Source of the DNA: an uncultured beta proteobacterium
Lineage (GTDB): Bacteria > Pseudomonadota > Gammaproteobacteria > Burkholderiales > Burkholderiaceae_C
DNA length: 64,000 nucleotides
Assembly: GCA_903844215.1 (NCBI GenBank)
Contig: CAIMSP010000111.1
Span: 1 to 64,000 of the forward strand
Direction of reading: 5' to 3'
Below the pieces are notes generated by a model. The model was not told the DNA's origin. It did not search any database and saw nothing but the letters and a program-made list of their open reading frames with translations. Position 1 is the stretch's first letter; every line of letters starts with the position of its first letter. The position numbers and the translations under genes are program-made. Positions 48,801 to 57,577 of this stretch are shown here, piece after piece.

Positions 48801-49649
48801 TTAGCCGACCCGTTCCATGCGCAGCCGGCGCGCCGCTTCTTCTGCCCGCGTGTCGTCGATTTCGCGCAGCACGCTGCCCAGATCAACCGCGCCCTTCTTG
48901 CTTTCGAAGCGACCCGTCAAAACCTGATCCGTTTGCAGCAGACCGCGCTGATACAGGTCCCAGATTTCCGCTGCGTATTCGGTCTGCAGCAGCTCGGGCG
49001 CGAACTGGCCAAAGAAAGCCCGCAGATTGGCCACGTCGCGCGCCAGCATGCGGCTGGCGTGGTTGTTGCCGGCGGCGTCCACCGCCTGCGGCAGGTCGAT
49101 GATCACCGGGCCGTCGGCACTGAGCAGGATGTTGAACTCCGACAGATCGCCGTGCACGATGCCCGCGCACAGCATGCGCACCACCTCCTGCAGCAGCGCC
49201 GCGTGCTGCGCACGCGCCTGCTCGGGCGTGAACTGCACATCGTTCAGGCGCGGCGCGGCGTCACCGGTCTCGTCCGTCACCAGTTCCATCAGCAGCACGC
49301 CGTCGTGAAAGTTATAGGGCTTGGGAACGCGCACCCCGGCAGCAGCCAGCCGATACAGCGCATCCACCTCGGCACTTTGCCAAGCCGCCTCCTGCGACTG
49401 GCGCCCAAAGCGCGTGCCCTTGGCCATGGCGCGGGCCTGGCGCGTGTTCTTCACCTTGCGGTTCTCGGTGTAGTCCACGGCCTGGCGAAAGCTGCGCTGC
49501 GTGGCCTCCTTGTAGATCTTGGCGCAACGCGTGTCGTCGCCGCAGCGCACCACGTACACCAAGGCCTCCTTGCCGCTCATGAGCTGGCGCACGACGCTGT
49601 CGATCAGGCCTTCCTCGATCAACGACTCCAGCCGTGCGGGTGCCTTCAT
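48801..49649 (-). CDS. RIO-type serine/threonine kinase
   Basis: 282 residues from the ATG at 49649 ('MKAPARLESLIEEGL'). RIO1-like features: a lysine in 'CAKIYKEATQRSFRQA', catalytic loop 'GIVHGDLSEFNILL' and metal-binding 'VIIDLPQAVDAAGNN'. Bacterial RIO kinases are known in Pseudomonas and relatives, with a suggested role in ribosome or stress physiology. It begins 4 bp after the GST stop, so the two are co-transcribed. Confidence 0.92.
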   Translation of the reverse strand: MKAPARLESLIEEGLIDSVVRQLMSGKEALVYVVRCGDDTRCAKIYKEATQRSFRQAVDYTENRKVKNTRQARAMAKGTRFGRQSQEAAWQSAEVDALYRLAAAGVRVPKPYNFHDGVLLMELVTDETGDAAPRLNDVQFTPEQARAQHAALLQEVVRMLCAGIVHGDLSEFNILLSADGPVIIDLPQAVDAAGNNHASRMLARDVANLRAFFGQFAPELLQTEYAAEIWDLYQRGLLQTDQVLTGRFESKKGAVDLGSVLREIDDTRAEEAARRLRMERVG

Positions 49650-49653
49650 GCGG

Positions 49654-50262
49654 CTACTTGACCAGACCTTCGGCGCGCAGCGCTTCCTGCACTGCAGGGC
49701 GCGCGCCAACGCGCGCCAGATAGGCCGCCAGATGGCTCAGGCCGGCGATGTCCACGCCCACGTGCTTGCACCAACTGCAGACCGTGAACAGATAGCCGTC
49801 GGCCACGGTGAAGGTCTGACCCAGCAAATAGTCCGACTTCGCCAGTTCGCCATCGAGCCATTGCAGGCGCGATGCGAGCCGCGTCCGGGAGAGCGACTTG
49901 GCTTCTTCCGGCATGGCCGGATTGAACAAGGGCGAAAAACCCTTGCGCAGTTCCGTGCCGACGAAATTCAACCACTCCTGCAGCTTGTAGCGCTCGAACG
50001 TGCCGTTGGCGGGCGCAAGATGTTTGGCTGGCACCTGATCGGCGATGTATTGCACGATGACCGGACCTTCGCGCAACTGGCGGCCATCGTCCAGCACCAG
50101 CAGTGGCACGTAGCCCAGCGGGTTGACGGCGTAGTAGTCGCTGCCGTCGGGCAACTGGTGCGTCTTGGTGGGCGCGGCAATGGCTTCAAAGGCCAGGCCC
50201 GATTCCTTCAACGCGATATGGGCAGACAGGGAGCAGGCGCCTGGGGAGTAATAGAGCTTCAT
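49654..50262 (-). CDS. gstA: Glutathione S-transferase (beta class)
   Basis: 202 residues with an N-terminal thioredoxin fold 'MKLYYSPGACSLSAHIAL' (Cys10 typical of beta-class bacterial GSTs), 'NPLGYVPLLVLDDG' (cis-Pro) and a helical C-terminus. It conjugates or removes electrophiles with glutathione. It precedes the RIO kinase by 4 bp. Confidence 0.92.
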   Translation of the reverse strand: MKLYYSPGACSLSAHIALKESGLAFEAIAAPTKTHQLPDGSDYYAVNPLGYVPLLVLDDGRQLREGPVIVQYIADQVPAKHLAPANGTFERYKLQEWLNFVGTELRKGFSPLFNPAMPEEAKSLSRTRLASRLQWLDGELAKSDYLLGQTFTVADGYLFTVCSWCKHVGVDIAGLSHLAAYLARVGARPAVQEALRAEGLVK

Positions 50263-50370
50263 GACGATTTCGTGGAATGAGTGAACGTGGCACGAGGATA
50301 GCGCAAGCGCGCAGGCCCGTCCCCGGCAGGGAAATTGCGCGCGCCATTGGCCCGCCGCGACGCTGCGCTG

Positions 50371-50766
50371 TCAGCTCCTTTGCATCACATAGGCCAGCAC
50401 GGCCGCACTGAACAGACTGGCCAACCAGGGCGTCAGCACCTGGAGCGACACGGCACGCAGCTCAAACAAGGCGGTGATGGCGTAGGCCAGTTCGTCAGGG
50501 TCCGGCCAGCGGCTTCCCCCATAGGCCAAGGCACTCCCCGCCAAGGCGCCAATGAGCGTGAACCATTCAAAGCGGCGGTCCATGCGAGCGCTGCTGTGCA
50601 GTTGTTCTCGGGCCTGGGCTGGCGACAAGGGCGCTGGCAGCCGCTGCAGCACACGCGCCGAAAAACCCTCATCTTCAATGGCCATGGGTCGCGACTCGCG
50701 CAACAGCGCATCGAGCCAATCGGCATCGTCGTGCCCACGCAAAGAAGGCTTGGCTTGGTTGTTCAT
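50371..50766 (-). CDS. Putative anti-sigma factor, single membrane protein
   Basis: 131 residues from the ATG at 50766, which overlaps the sigma-factor stop (ATGA). The N-terminal half is charged and cytoplasmic ('DADWLDALLRESRP', 'FSARVLQRLPAP'), with two hydrophobic segments after about residue 65 ('WFTLIGALAGSALAYGG', 'LASLFSAAVLAYVM'). No zinc-finger motif (HxxxCxxC) is seen. Role inferred from coupling to the ECF sigma gene. Confidence 0.65.
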   Translation of the reverse strand: MNNQAKPSLRGHDDADWLDALLRESRPMAIEDEGFSARVLQRLPAPLSPAQAREQLHSSARMDRRFEWFTLIGALAGSALAYGGSRWPDPDELAYAITALFELRAVSLQVLTPWLASLFSAAVLAYVMQRS

Positions 50767-51326
50767 GATGTTTTCTCCGGTGCCCAGCAAGCCAGCAGGT
50801 CGCGCAGCCGGGCGTGAGCGCGCAACACCTGGGATTTGAGCGTGCCCAGCGGCAGGTTCAGCACCTGAGCCGCTTCCTCATGCGACAGGTCCAGATGGTA
50901 GCAATGGATCAGGGCCACGCGTTCAAGCTCGGGCAGCCGTGCCAAAGCCGATGCCACGTCAAGGCGCAGCGCCCGCGACTGGTTTGCCTGGGCTGCAGAC
51001 TCGCTTGTCAATTCGTCCAGATGCGCATCGGTCAATGGCAGCGTCGCGCGCTGGCGGCGCACGTGCATCAGGAAGCGGTGATAGGCGATCCGGTAGAGCC
51101 AGGTTGCGAGCCGCGCCTGGCCGTTGAACTGGGCCAGCTGCGTCCAGGCCTGAATGAAACATTCCTGCGCCAAGTCGTCGGCCAGGGCCCCATCGCCGTG
51201 CGTGAGTCGGCGCAACTGGTTGCGCACCCCACTCTGATGGGAGCGCACCAGTTGCTCGAAGGCCGCCCGGTCGCCCGCCGCAGCGCGCCGACACAGAGCC
51301 GCCTCGGATTCTTCAGCAGCAGACAT
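50763..51326 (-). CDS. ECF-family RNA polymerase sigma factor
   Basis: 187 residues. Region 2 'AFEQLVRSHQSGVRNQLRRL' and 'ADDLAQECFIQAWTQLAQF', then region 4 'LPELERVALIHCYHLDLSHEEAAQVLNLPLGTLKSQVLRAH'. The start at 51326 is preferred over 51344. It is the middle gene of a three-gene unit with the small membrane protein before it and the coupled anti-sigma after it. Confidence 0.92.
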   Translation of the reverse strand: MSAAEESEAALCRRAAAGDRAAFEQLVRSHQSGVRNQLRRLTHGDGALADDLAQECFIQAWTQLAQFNGQARLATWLYRIAYHRFLMHVRRQRATLPLTDAHLDELTSESAAQANQSRALRLDVASALARLPELERVALIHCYHLDLSHEEAAQVLNLPLGTLKSQVLRAHARLRDLLACWAPEKTS

Positions 51327-51350
51327 GCGAACCGCTTGCCACACCGCTCA

Positions 51351-51734
51351 TTATTCTTGAGCGTTCGAATCGGCAGCGCCAGCCTTGGGCCGTTCCAGCT
51401 TCCAGGCCAGCAACTGCGCCAAACCGACGGCCAACGGAATCGCACCTATGCCCCAATCGTCGCCACCCTGTGCTCCGAAGAAAATCATCAGACCGACACC
51501 CAGGCCGATCAGAGTCAATGAGCCAAACAGCCGCGACTTCGGGGAACTCGAGGGTGACAACAATTCTTTCGGCAGGGGAAGTCCTTTTTCTGCGAGACGC
51601 GTGATGGTCTCGTGCAGTTGACGGTAGCGACGATGACGGTATTCCATCACAACCAGCACCACACCAATGACAAAGAGCATGCCAAACAGCGGCACCAAAA
51701 CCCCTGTAAGACTGTGAATGACAGCAGGATCCAT
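51351..51734 (-). CDS. Small membrane protein (DUF6249-like)
   Basis: 127 residues from the ATG at 51734, which has an excellent GGAGGA 7 bases upstream; an ATG at 51749 is less likely because it overlaps that site. One helix near the N-terminus ('LVPLFGMLFVIGVVLVVMEY'), a charged 'RHRRYRQLHETITRLAEKGLPLP' segment and two further helices. This arrangement occurs beside ECF sigma genes in other proteobacteria. Function unknown. Confidence 0.75.
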   Translation of the reverse strand: MDPAVIHSLTGVLVPLFGMLFVIGVVLVVMEYRHRRYRQLHETITRLAEKGLPLPKELLSPSSSPKSRLFGSLTLIGLGVGLMIFFGAQGGDDWGIGAIPLAVGLAQLLAWKLERPKAGAADSNAQE

Positions 51735-51859
51735 GAGTAATTCCTCCATGTTTAGGAACGATCCACGAACCCGAACATCGGGTCACGGTCGCAGCCATAC
51801 CCGTTTAGATGCAAGCCAAAGCCCTACCGGATTGCGGAAACCAAAAAATATTTTTCGGG

Positions 51860-53809
51860 TTATTGCGCGGGATTGTATTTTTTCAAGAACGTCTCGATGA
51901 CGCCATAGACACGGAAGCGCGTTTCTTCCTTGGCCATCCCGTGCTCTTCGCCTTCGAGTTCCATGTACTCGACCACCTTTCCCGAGCGCCGCAGGCCGTT
52001 GCGCATGTCTTCGCCGTGCACCAGCGGCACGCGCCGGTCCTTCTCGCCGTAAGCCATGAACACCGGTGCCTTGATCGCGTCGGCATGCTTGGACGGCGAC
52101 GTGGCGTTGAACTGATCGCGCAACTTGTCGGGGTCGCCCAAGGTGGTGTTCTTAGAGTAGTTCGCGGCCTTATCGCCCCAAGAAGCGGAAGACGAAATAT
52201 AAAAGAGGTTGGTGACGCCAAACAGATTGATCCCGCAGCGGTAGAGATCCGGGTCCTTCACCAAGCCCTGCATCACAGCGTAGCCACCGTAGCTGGCACC
52301 CATGATGCAAACCCGCTTGGCATCGACGACACCTTGTTTGACCAGACTCATCACGCCATCCGTGAGGTCGTCCTGCATCGACAGTCCCCATTGCGCAAAC
52401 CCCTTCTTGAAGTGCGTATCACCAAAGCCGGTGGAACCGCGAAACTGCGGTTGCAGCACGACGTAGCCCATACCTGCCAGAAACTGCACTTCGGGGTCGA
52501 AACCCCAATCGTCACGCGCATGGGGACCGCCATGCACCAGCACCACCAGGGGCAATGACTTGGGTTGGCGGCCGCGTGGAATTGTCAGGTACGCCAAGAT
52601 GGGCAAGCCATCGCGCGCGACGTAGTCGTAGGCCAGTTGCTCCGACATCTTCTTCGGGTCGATCCAGGGGCGAGCGGAAAAAACGCTCTGCAGCTTCTTG
52701 TTGGTGCTATCGTAAAGATAGTAGTGGCTCGGCTTGGTGGATGAGTAGGAATTGATCAGCATCGGCGCCTGGGTTTCACCCGGTGTGATGACGTTGACCA
52801 GCCCGGGCAACGCATTGTCGATATCAGCCTGCAACCTGGCCATGGATTGAGCCAGCCACAGGGTGCGCGGCGGTTCAGTATCCATCCGGACACCCAGCAC
52901 CGTGCGTAGGTCGGGGGAATAAACAAGACCGTCATTGACGCTGACCGTGGGGTCGGAGGCCGCCCGTTTGCCGGGCTTGTTCCCCACAAAATCGAATTCG
53001 TAAATACCGTCGCGTCCGTCCTCTGTCGCGGCCGACACAAACATCGTTTTGCCATCGCTGTCGAAGCCAAGAACACTGAATTTCTGGCCAAAGGTCGGTT
53101 GTTCGATCAATTTTCGCCAGGGCTGATCTTCGGCGTCCCGGTACCAGATGATCTCTTGACTCTCTTCGGCATTTGACGTCACCACGACACGCAGCAAATT
53201 GCTACCGTCAACCACGAAGTCGCGGGCCAACCCGGGTACCTGAAAGTCGATTTCGGTGCGCCTGCCATTGAGCGTATTCACGCGGTAGGGTCGCGCATCG
53301 CCATTGGGAAAGTAACCCACAGCCAAGATGCTGTTCGGGTCACCATTGACCGAACGACTGAGCATGGACATCCAGCGTGGCTGCGAGTTCCAGTCGCCCT
53401 GATCCGTGATGTATTCCGGTGTGGGCGCCATCAACGTGATAAATTTGGTGCCATCCCTATTGACTGCGAACAAGCCCTCAGGCGTCGATATCTGGTTACC
53501 TTCATGTTCGACGATTCGGTAGACCAGCCGCTCGTTGTTGATCCAGCGTACGTGAACAATGTTGGCGTCCTTGTAGCCAGCCACTTTCGTAACCACCTTG
53601 GTGCCCACATCCAGTACCGTCAACAAGAAATGACCGCTGACATTGGCGGAAGTCGCCAGATATTTCCCATTCGGGGAAAGCGAGGTTGACTTGAACTTCG
53701 AATCCTTGAACAGGTCTTCAAGTCGGATTTGGGCCGACGTGGCCCCCGCCCCGATGAAGAACAATGCCGTCACAGCAAAACGCAACCAACGGCGCCAACT
53801 CGTGCCCAT
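51860..53809 (-). CDS. S9 family (prolyl oligopeptidase-type) peptidase
   Basis: 649 residues from the ATG at 53809 (GGGGAG upstream), with a Sec signal ending 'GATSAQ'. An N-terminal beta-propeller-like region (about 35-390) is followed by an alpha/beta-hydrolase domain with nucleophile 'GASYGGYAVMQGL', Asp in 'GEKDRRVPLVHG' and His in 'EGEEHGMAKEE'. Resembles periplasmic dipeptidyl aminopeptidase/acylaminoacyl peptidases. Local base composition is less GC-rich than neighbours, which might indicate transfer. Confidence 0.9.
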   Translation of the reverse strand: MGTSWRRWLRFAVTALFFIGAGATSAQIRLEDLFKDSKFKSTSLSPNGKYLATSANVSGHFLLTVLDVGTKVVTKVAGYKDANIVHVRWINNERLVYRIVEHEGNQISTPEGLFAVNRDGTKFITLMAPTPEYITDQGDWNSQPRWMSMLSRSVNGDPNSILAVGYFPNGDARPYRVNTLNGRRTEIDFQVPGLARDFVVDGSNLLRVVVTSNAEESQEIIWYRDAEDQPWRKLIEQPTFGQKFSVLGFDSDGKTMFVSAATEDGRDGIYEFDFVGNKPGKRAASDPTVSVNDGLVYSPDLRTVLGVRMDTEPPRTLWLAQSMARLQADIDNALPGLVNVITPGETQAPMLINSYSSTKPSHYYLYDSTNKKLQSVFSARPWIDPKKMSEQLAYDYVARDGLPILAYLTIPRGRQPKSLPLVVLVHGGPHARDDWGFDPEVQFLAGMGYVVLQPQFRGSTGFGDTHFKKGFAQWGLSMQDDLTDGVMSLVKQGVVDAKRVCIMGASYGGYAVMQGLVKDPDLYRCGINLFGVTNLFYISSSASWGDKAANYSKNTTLGDPDKLRDQFNATSPSKHADAIKAPVFMAYGEKDRRVPLVHGEDMRNGLRRSGKVVEYMELEGEEHGMAKEETRFRVYGVIETFLKKYNPAQ

Positions 53810-53910
53810 GCCTGTCTCCCCTTGATACTCTTCGTCAATGAACTGCAACAGGGGCGAGGCCCCAAATGGTATAGCTGTTGGCGTGCATCCGCACGCCAAG
53901 GTGGCGCGGA

Positions 53911-55308
53911 CTATAACCGAATCAAACCGTGCACCGCCGCCCCCGGCGCCAGCAGCCGCTTGACCAGCATGCGGTAACTGTCCAGATCGAAGGCCAGGGC
54001 CTGACGGGTCTGCAGCGCCTGTTCCAGTTCGACCTCGTCGTGCACCGTGGCCAGGTGGCACCAGTGCTCGAACACGTGGATGTCGGTGCGGCCGGTGAGC
54101 GGGTCGTGCTCGCGGATGCCGACTTTCCCGGTGAAGGGCCAGGCCTGCAGCCGCTGTTGCGCCAATGCCATTTGCAGGCGCAGAAAATGGCGCTCGGGCG
54201 CTTCAAGTCCACAGCACTGGCCTTGGCACTGACCGATCTGCTGCGCGAAACAGCGGCCCTTGCCCGACTCCAGACCCAGGGCCTGCGGACAAAGTGAATG
54301 CTCCAGCGCCAAGCTGCGCAGGGTGTCCAGCGCCTGGCGCTTGGATCGATACGGACCAAACAGCGAATCGAATGCACGCGGATCCAGCTCGTCGGTACTG
54401 ACCAGCGTCACGAGCGGCCGCGCCCGTGGGTCGGCGTTCAGGCGCCAGGCGCACAAGCTGTTCTGGCGCCGCAGTTGGCGGTTGTAGACCGGCTGCATTT
54501 GCTTGACCAGGCGCGACTCCAGCAGCAAGGCCCCCAGTTCGCCGGCGGTCTCGTGCCACTGCACGCTGCGGATTTCCTGCGCGATGCGCATCTCTTTGGC
54601 GGCGCTGTGATCGGCTTGAAAGTGCGCCATCACGCGGCTGCGCAGCTTGACGCTCTTGCCGATGTACAGCGGCAGCGGTCCTTCGCCGTAGAACAGATAG
54701 ACGCCGGGCGTCTGCGGAATGCTCTTGATCGGCGTTTCCAGTTGCGACGGCAGGCTGGAGGCGCCGCCCAGCAGTTCCTGGGCAGTGGCATGCATCTTGT
54801 CTGGGCCGAATTCCTGCGTCGCCTGCGCCAGCCAGGCCAGCACCAGCTCCACGTCGCCCAGGGCGCGGTGCCGGTCGGCCGTGTGCAGGCCGTGACGCTG
54901 CATGATCGCGTCCAGCCCGTGGCCGCGGTGCTGCGGATAGAGCTTGCGCGACAGGCGCACGCTGCACAGGGTTTTGACGCGCAGGTCGATCTGCAAGCGC
55001 TCGAATTCGTTCTTCAAAAAGCCGTGGTCGAAGCGCACGTTGTGCGCCACCAGCACGGCGCCATCGAGCAATTCCAGCAAGCGTGCGGCGACCTCGTCAA
55101 AGCCGGGCGCCACGGCCACCATGGCGTTGTCGATGCCGGTGAGGTTCTGGATAAAGGGCGAAATGCGCATGCCAGGGTTCACCAGCGTGCTCCAGCGCGC
55201 CACCTCCCGCCCCTGCTCGATGCGCACGGCAGCGATTTCGGTGATGCGGTCGTGCAACGGATTGGCACCCGTGGTTTCCAGATCAAGGACGAGGTAGCAG
55301 GGCAGCAT
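53911..55308 (-). CDS. DnaQ-type 3'-5' exonuclease fused to GIY-YIG (Cho/UvrC-like) nuclease
   Basis: 465 residues. About 1-165 is a DEDDh exonuclease ('LVLDLETTGANPLHDRITEIAAV', 'LVAHNVRFDHGFLKNEF', 'RHRALGDVEL'). About 195-285 is a GIY-YIG module ('QTPGVYLFYGEGPLPLYIGKSVKLRSRV', 'ESRLVKQMQPVYNRQ') with a C-terminal UvrC/Cho-like extension including a Cys cluster ('GRCFAQQIGQCQGQCCG'). The combination is known in betaproteobacteria and suggests incision followed by trimming in DNA repair; activity not demonstrated from sequence. Confidence 0.9.
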   Translation of the reverse strand: MLPCYLVLDLETTGANPLHDRITEIAAVRIEQGREVARWSTLVNPGMRISPFIQNLTGIDNAMVAVAPGFDEVAARLLELLDGAVLVAHNVRFDHGFLKNEFERLQIDLRVKTLCSVRLSRKLYPQHRGHGLDAIMQRHGLHTADRHRALGDVELVLAWLAQATQEFGPDKMHATAQELLGGASSLPSQLETPIKSIPQTPGVYLFYGEGPLPLYIGKSVKLRSRVMAHFQADHSAAKEMRIAQEIRSVQWHETAGELGALLLESRLVKQMQPVYNRQLRRQNSLCAWRLNADPRARPLVTLVSTDELDPRAFDSLFGPYRSKRQALDTLRSLALEHSLCPQALGLESGKGRCFAQQIGQCQGQCCGLEAPERHFLRLQMALAQQRLQAWPFTGKVGIREHDPLTGRTDIHVFEHWCHLATVHDEVELEQALQTRQALAFDLDSYRMLVKRLLAPGAAVHGLIRL

Positions 55309-55358
55309 GCTCAGTGTGTCCCGCTAGTCGAGGCCTTGCTTGAAGCGGCAGCGGCGCT

Positions 55359-56054
55359 TCATTCCTTGAGCACATCGAGCACGTCAGAGCGGAATTCGCG
55401 GCTGTACAGAATCACGATGATCAGTGCCGTGGCCAGCGTAAAGGCCAAGGGCGAAAAGAACCAGGCCATGCAGGCGAAGGAAAAGTAGTAGGCGCGCAGT
55501 CCGTCGTTGAAGGTGTCGGCGGCCAAGCCGAGCAAGGCGCTGGCGCGCCGCGCAAACTGCTCGCGGTCGGCACTGCCGGCGGCAAACTCCCGGGCGTCGG
55601 GCATGGAGCCGATAACGATGGCCGCAAAGGTGAACTGGCGCATCGACCAGGAAAAGCGGAAGAAGGCGTACACGAAGATCGTGATCAGCACCAGGATCTT
55701 GAATTCAAACACCAGCACCGGCGTCTGCTGGGCAAAGGGGATTTCGCGCACCAGTTCCACCGCCTTGTCGGTGGTCCCGAGCAGCGCCAACAGGCCACCG
55801 ATGATCAGGATCGTGGTGGAGGCGAAAAAGGACGAGCTCGTGGACAGCGACTGCGTGATCACCCCATCGACCATGCGCACCTCGCGCGCCGTGCTCTGCA
55901 GCATCCAGTCGTGGCGGTAATGGTTGATGGTGGCGATGAGCGAGGGTCGGCGCAGGCTCCAGGCCGTGGCAAACCAGGCGTAGCCGATCCAGCCCAGCAA
56001 AAAAACTGCGACCGCAAGCCAGTCGCTCCAGGGTAACAAGGCAAACATCTTCAT
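55359..56054 (-). CDS. DUF599 family membrane protein
   Basis: 231 residues with about four membrane helices. 'WLAVAVFLLGWIGYAWFATAW' and the central 'QSLSTSSSFFASTTILIIGGLLALLG' are typical of DUF599 (PF04654). Function unknown. It stands alone between the nuclease fusion and the flavodoxin-like gene. Confidence 0.85.
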   Translation of the reverse strand: MKMFALLPWSDWLAVAVFLLGWIGYAWFATAWSLRRPSLIATINHYRHDWMLQSTAREVRMVDGVITQSLSTSSSFFASTTILIIGGLLALLGTTDKAVELVREIPFAQQTPVLVFEFKILVLITIFVYAFFRFSWSMRQFTFAAIVIGSMPDAREFAAGSADREQFARRASALLGLAADTFNDGLRAYYFSFACMAWFFSPLAFTLATALIIVILYSREFRSDVLDVLKE

Positions 56055-56134
56055 GCCTGCATCATAGCCAGCGCGCTAAATCGGCCTTCAATTCACCTCA
56101 GCCCGACCCTCACCCGCAAGCGGGCGAGGCAGAC

Positions 56135-56159
56135 AAAAAATGCTGCCCGTGGTCGGGCA
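56135..56159 (-). terminator. Rho-independent terminator after the flavodoxin-like gene
   Basis: On the minus strand TGCCCG-ACCA-CGGGCA (56144-56159) is followed by GCATTTTTTG. It ends the pirin-flavodoxin unit. Confidence 0.75.
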
Positions 56160-56170
56160 AGCAAGCAGGA

Positions 56171-56725
56171 TCAGCCGTGCAAACGAGCCGCGACAGCCGC
56201 CACGCGCTGGCCGAACTGGCGCGCCGTTTCGAGGTCGCCTGGCAACATTTCTGCGACCGACGCGTCGGACGGCGTCTGTGCCATCGCGCCAGCGGAGGAA
56301 CCCACATAATTGAGGTCGTTGCGCTGCGCCGCCTTGCTGTTGTTGGGCTTCATGCCCGTGCCCACCCAGATGCCGCTGTGCTGCATCGCCAGCGTGAACA
56401 GGTAGTGCAAGGTGGAATGCTTGTCGCCGTTCATGGTGGCGCTGTTGGTGAAGCCGGCGAACAACTTGTCTTTCCAATCCTGGCTGTACCAGGGCTTGCT
56501 GGAGGCGTCGGCAAACTTCTTGAACTGCCAGCTCACGCAGCCCATGTAGGTCGGGCTGCCCATGATGATGGCGTCGGCCGCAGCCAGGGTTTCCCAGCCC
56601 CCCTCGGGCAGATTGCCCTCGGCGTCGATGGCGACCAGTTGGGCGCCTGCGCCCTCGGCCACCGCCTGCGCCATGCGCAAGGTGTGTCCGTAACCCGAAT
56701 GAAATACCACAGCGACTTTGGCCAT
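56171..56725 (-). CDS. Flavodoxin-like NAD(P)H:quinone/FMN reductase (WrbA-like)
   Basis: 184 residues. The FMN phosphate loop is 'VFHSGYGHTLRMAQA', followed by 'AADAIIMGSPTYMGCVSWQFKKF' and 'KLFAGFTNSATMNGDK', the flavodoxin/WrbA fold. Probably a two-electron quinone reductase. It lies 43 bp downstream of the pirin gene and is likely co-regulated by the divergent LysR protein. Confidence 0.88.
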   Translation of the reverse strand: MAKVAVVFHSGYGHTLRMAQAVAEGAGAQLVAIDAEGNLPEGGWETLAAADAIIMGSPTYMGCVSWQFKKFADASSKPWYSQDWKDKLFAGFTNSATMNGDKHSTLHYLFTLAMQHSGIWVGTGMKPNNSKAAQRNDLNYVGSSAGAMAQTPSDASVAEMLPGDLETARQFGQRVAAVAARLHG

Positions 56726-56768
56726 TTGGTTTGCTCCTTAAAAAGCGGTTGAAAAAAAATTGTTGGGC

Positions 56769-57467
56769 TCAAGGCGCGAGTTCGAACACCAGCACCTCGG
56801 CGTCGCGTGCACCATCCAGCGTGAGCTGCGTCTCGCCTTCGAGCAGCGCCGCGTCGCCCGCGTTCAAGCTCACGCCGTTGGCACGCAGCGCGCCGCGCAC
56901 CAGGTGCACGTAGCACTTGCGCTGCGCATCGAGCGCCAGCGTGCTGCTCTGCGTGCCATCGAACAGGCCGGCGTAGAGTGACGCGTCGGCATGGATCGTG
57001 ACCGAGCCCTGGGCGCCGTCGGGGGAGGCGACCAGGCGCAACTGGCCGCGCTTTTCGTCTTCGGAAAAGGTCTTTTGCTCGTAGCCCGGCGCAATCGATT
57101 TGGCGCTGGGTTCGATCCAGATCTGAAAGAAGTGCGTCTCGGTGGGCGCGTGATTGAACTCGCTGTGCTGCACGCCGCTGCCCGCGCTCATGCGCTGCAC
57201 GTCGCCCGGCGGGATCGCCGTGCTGTTGCCCATCGTGTCCTTGTGCGCCAACTCGCCCGACAGCACATAGCTCACGATTTCCATGTCGCGGTGGCCATGG
57301 GTGCCAAAGCCCGTGCCCGGTGCGATGCGGTCTTCGTTGATGACGCGCAGGTTGCCCCAGCCCATGTGCTGGGGATCGTAATAGCCGGCAAAGGAAAAGC
57401 TGTGGCGCGACTTGAGCCAGCCATGGTCGGCATCGCCGCGGTCCAACGATTTGCGAACGGTCAACAT
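56769..57467 (-). CDS. Pirin family protein (YhhW-like quercetinase)
   Basis: 232 residues from the ATG at 57467, with AGGAGG 8 bases upstream. Bicupin layout: 'DHGWLKSRHSFSFAGYYDP', metal-binding 'GFGTHGHRDMEIVSYVLSGEL' and 'SAGSGVQHSEFNH'. Pirins can act as quercetin dioxygenases or redox sensors. Divergent from the LysR gene, sharing a 110-bp promoter region with a T-N11-A box. Confidence 0.9.
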   Translation of the reverse strand: MLTVRKSLDRGDADHGWLKSRHSFSFAGYYDPQHMGWGNLRVINEDRIAPGTGFGTHGHRDMEIVSYVLSGELAHKDTMGNSTAIPPGDVQRMSAGSGVQHSEFNHAPTETHFFQIWIEPSAKSIAPGYEQKTFSEDEKRGQLRLVASPDGAQGSVTIHADASLYAGLFDGTQSSTLALDAQRKCYVHLVRGALRANGVSLNAGDAALLEGETQLTLDGARDAEVLVFELAP

Positions 57468-57545
57468 GAAGCGGTCCTCCTGAAACAACAGGCCCAACTA
57501 TAGGTTGGCGGCGCGCTTTCGGGAGCCACGAAATTTGATGTCATC

Positions 57546-57566
57546 ATTCACATACTTTGAATGAAT
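57546..57566. promoter_or_regulatory. LysR-type T-N11-A operator
   Basis: ATTCA, 11 bases, TGAAT: a perfect-arm interrupted palindrome of the classic LysR form in the divergent pirin/LysR promoter region, 12 bp before the LysR start. Confidence 0.6.
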
Positions 57567-57577
57567 AGGCGATACCG

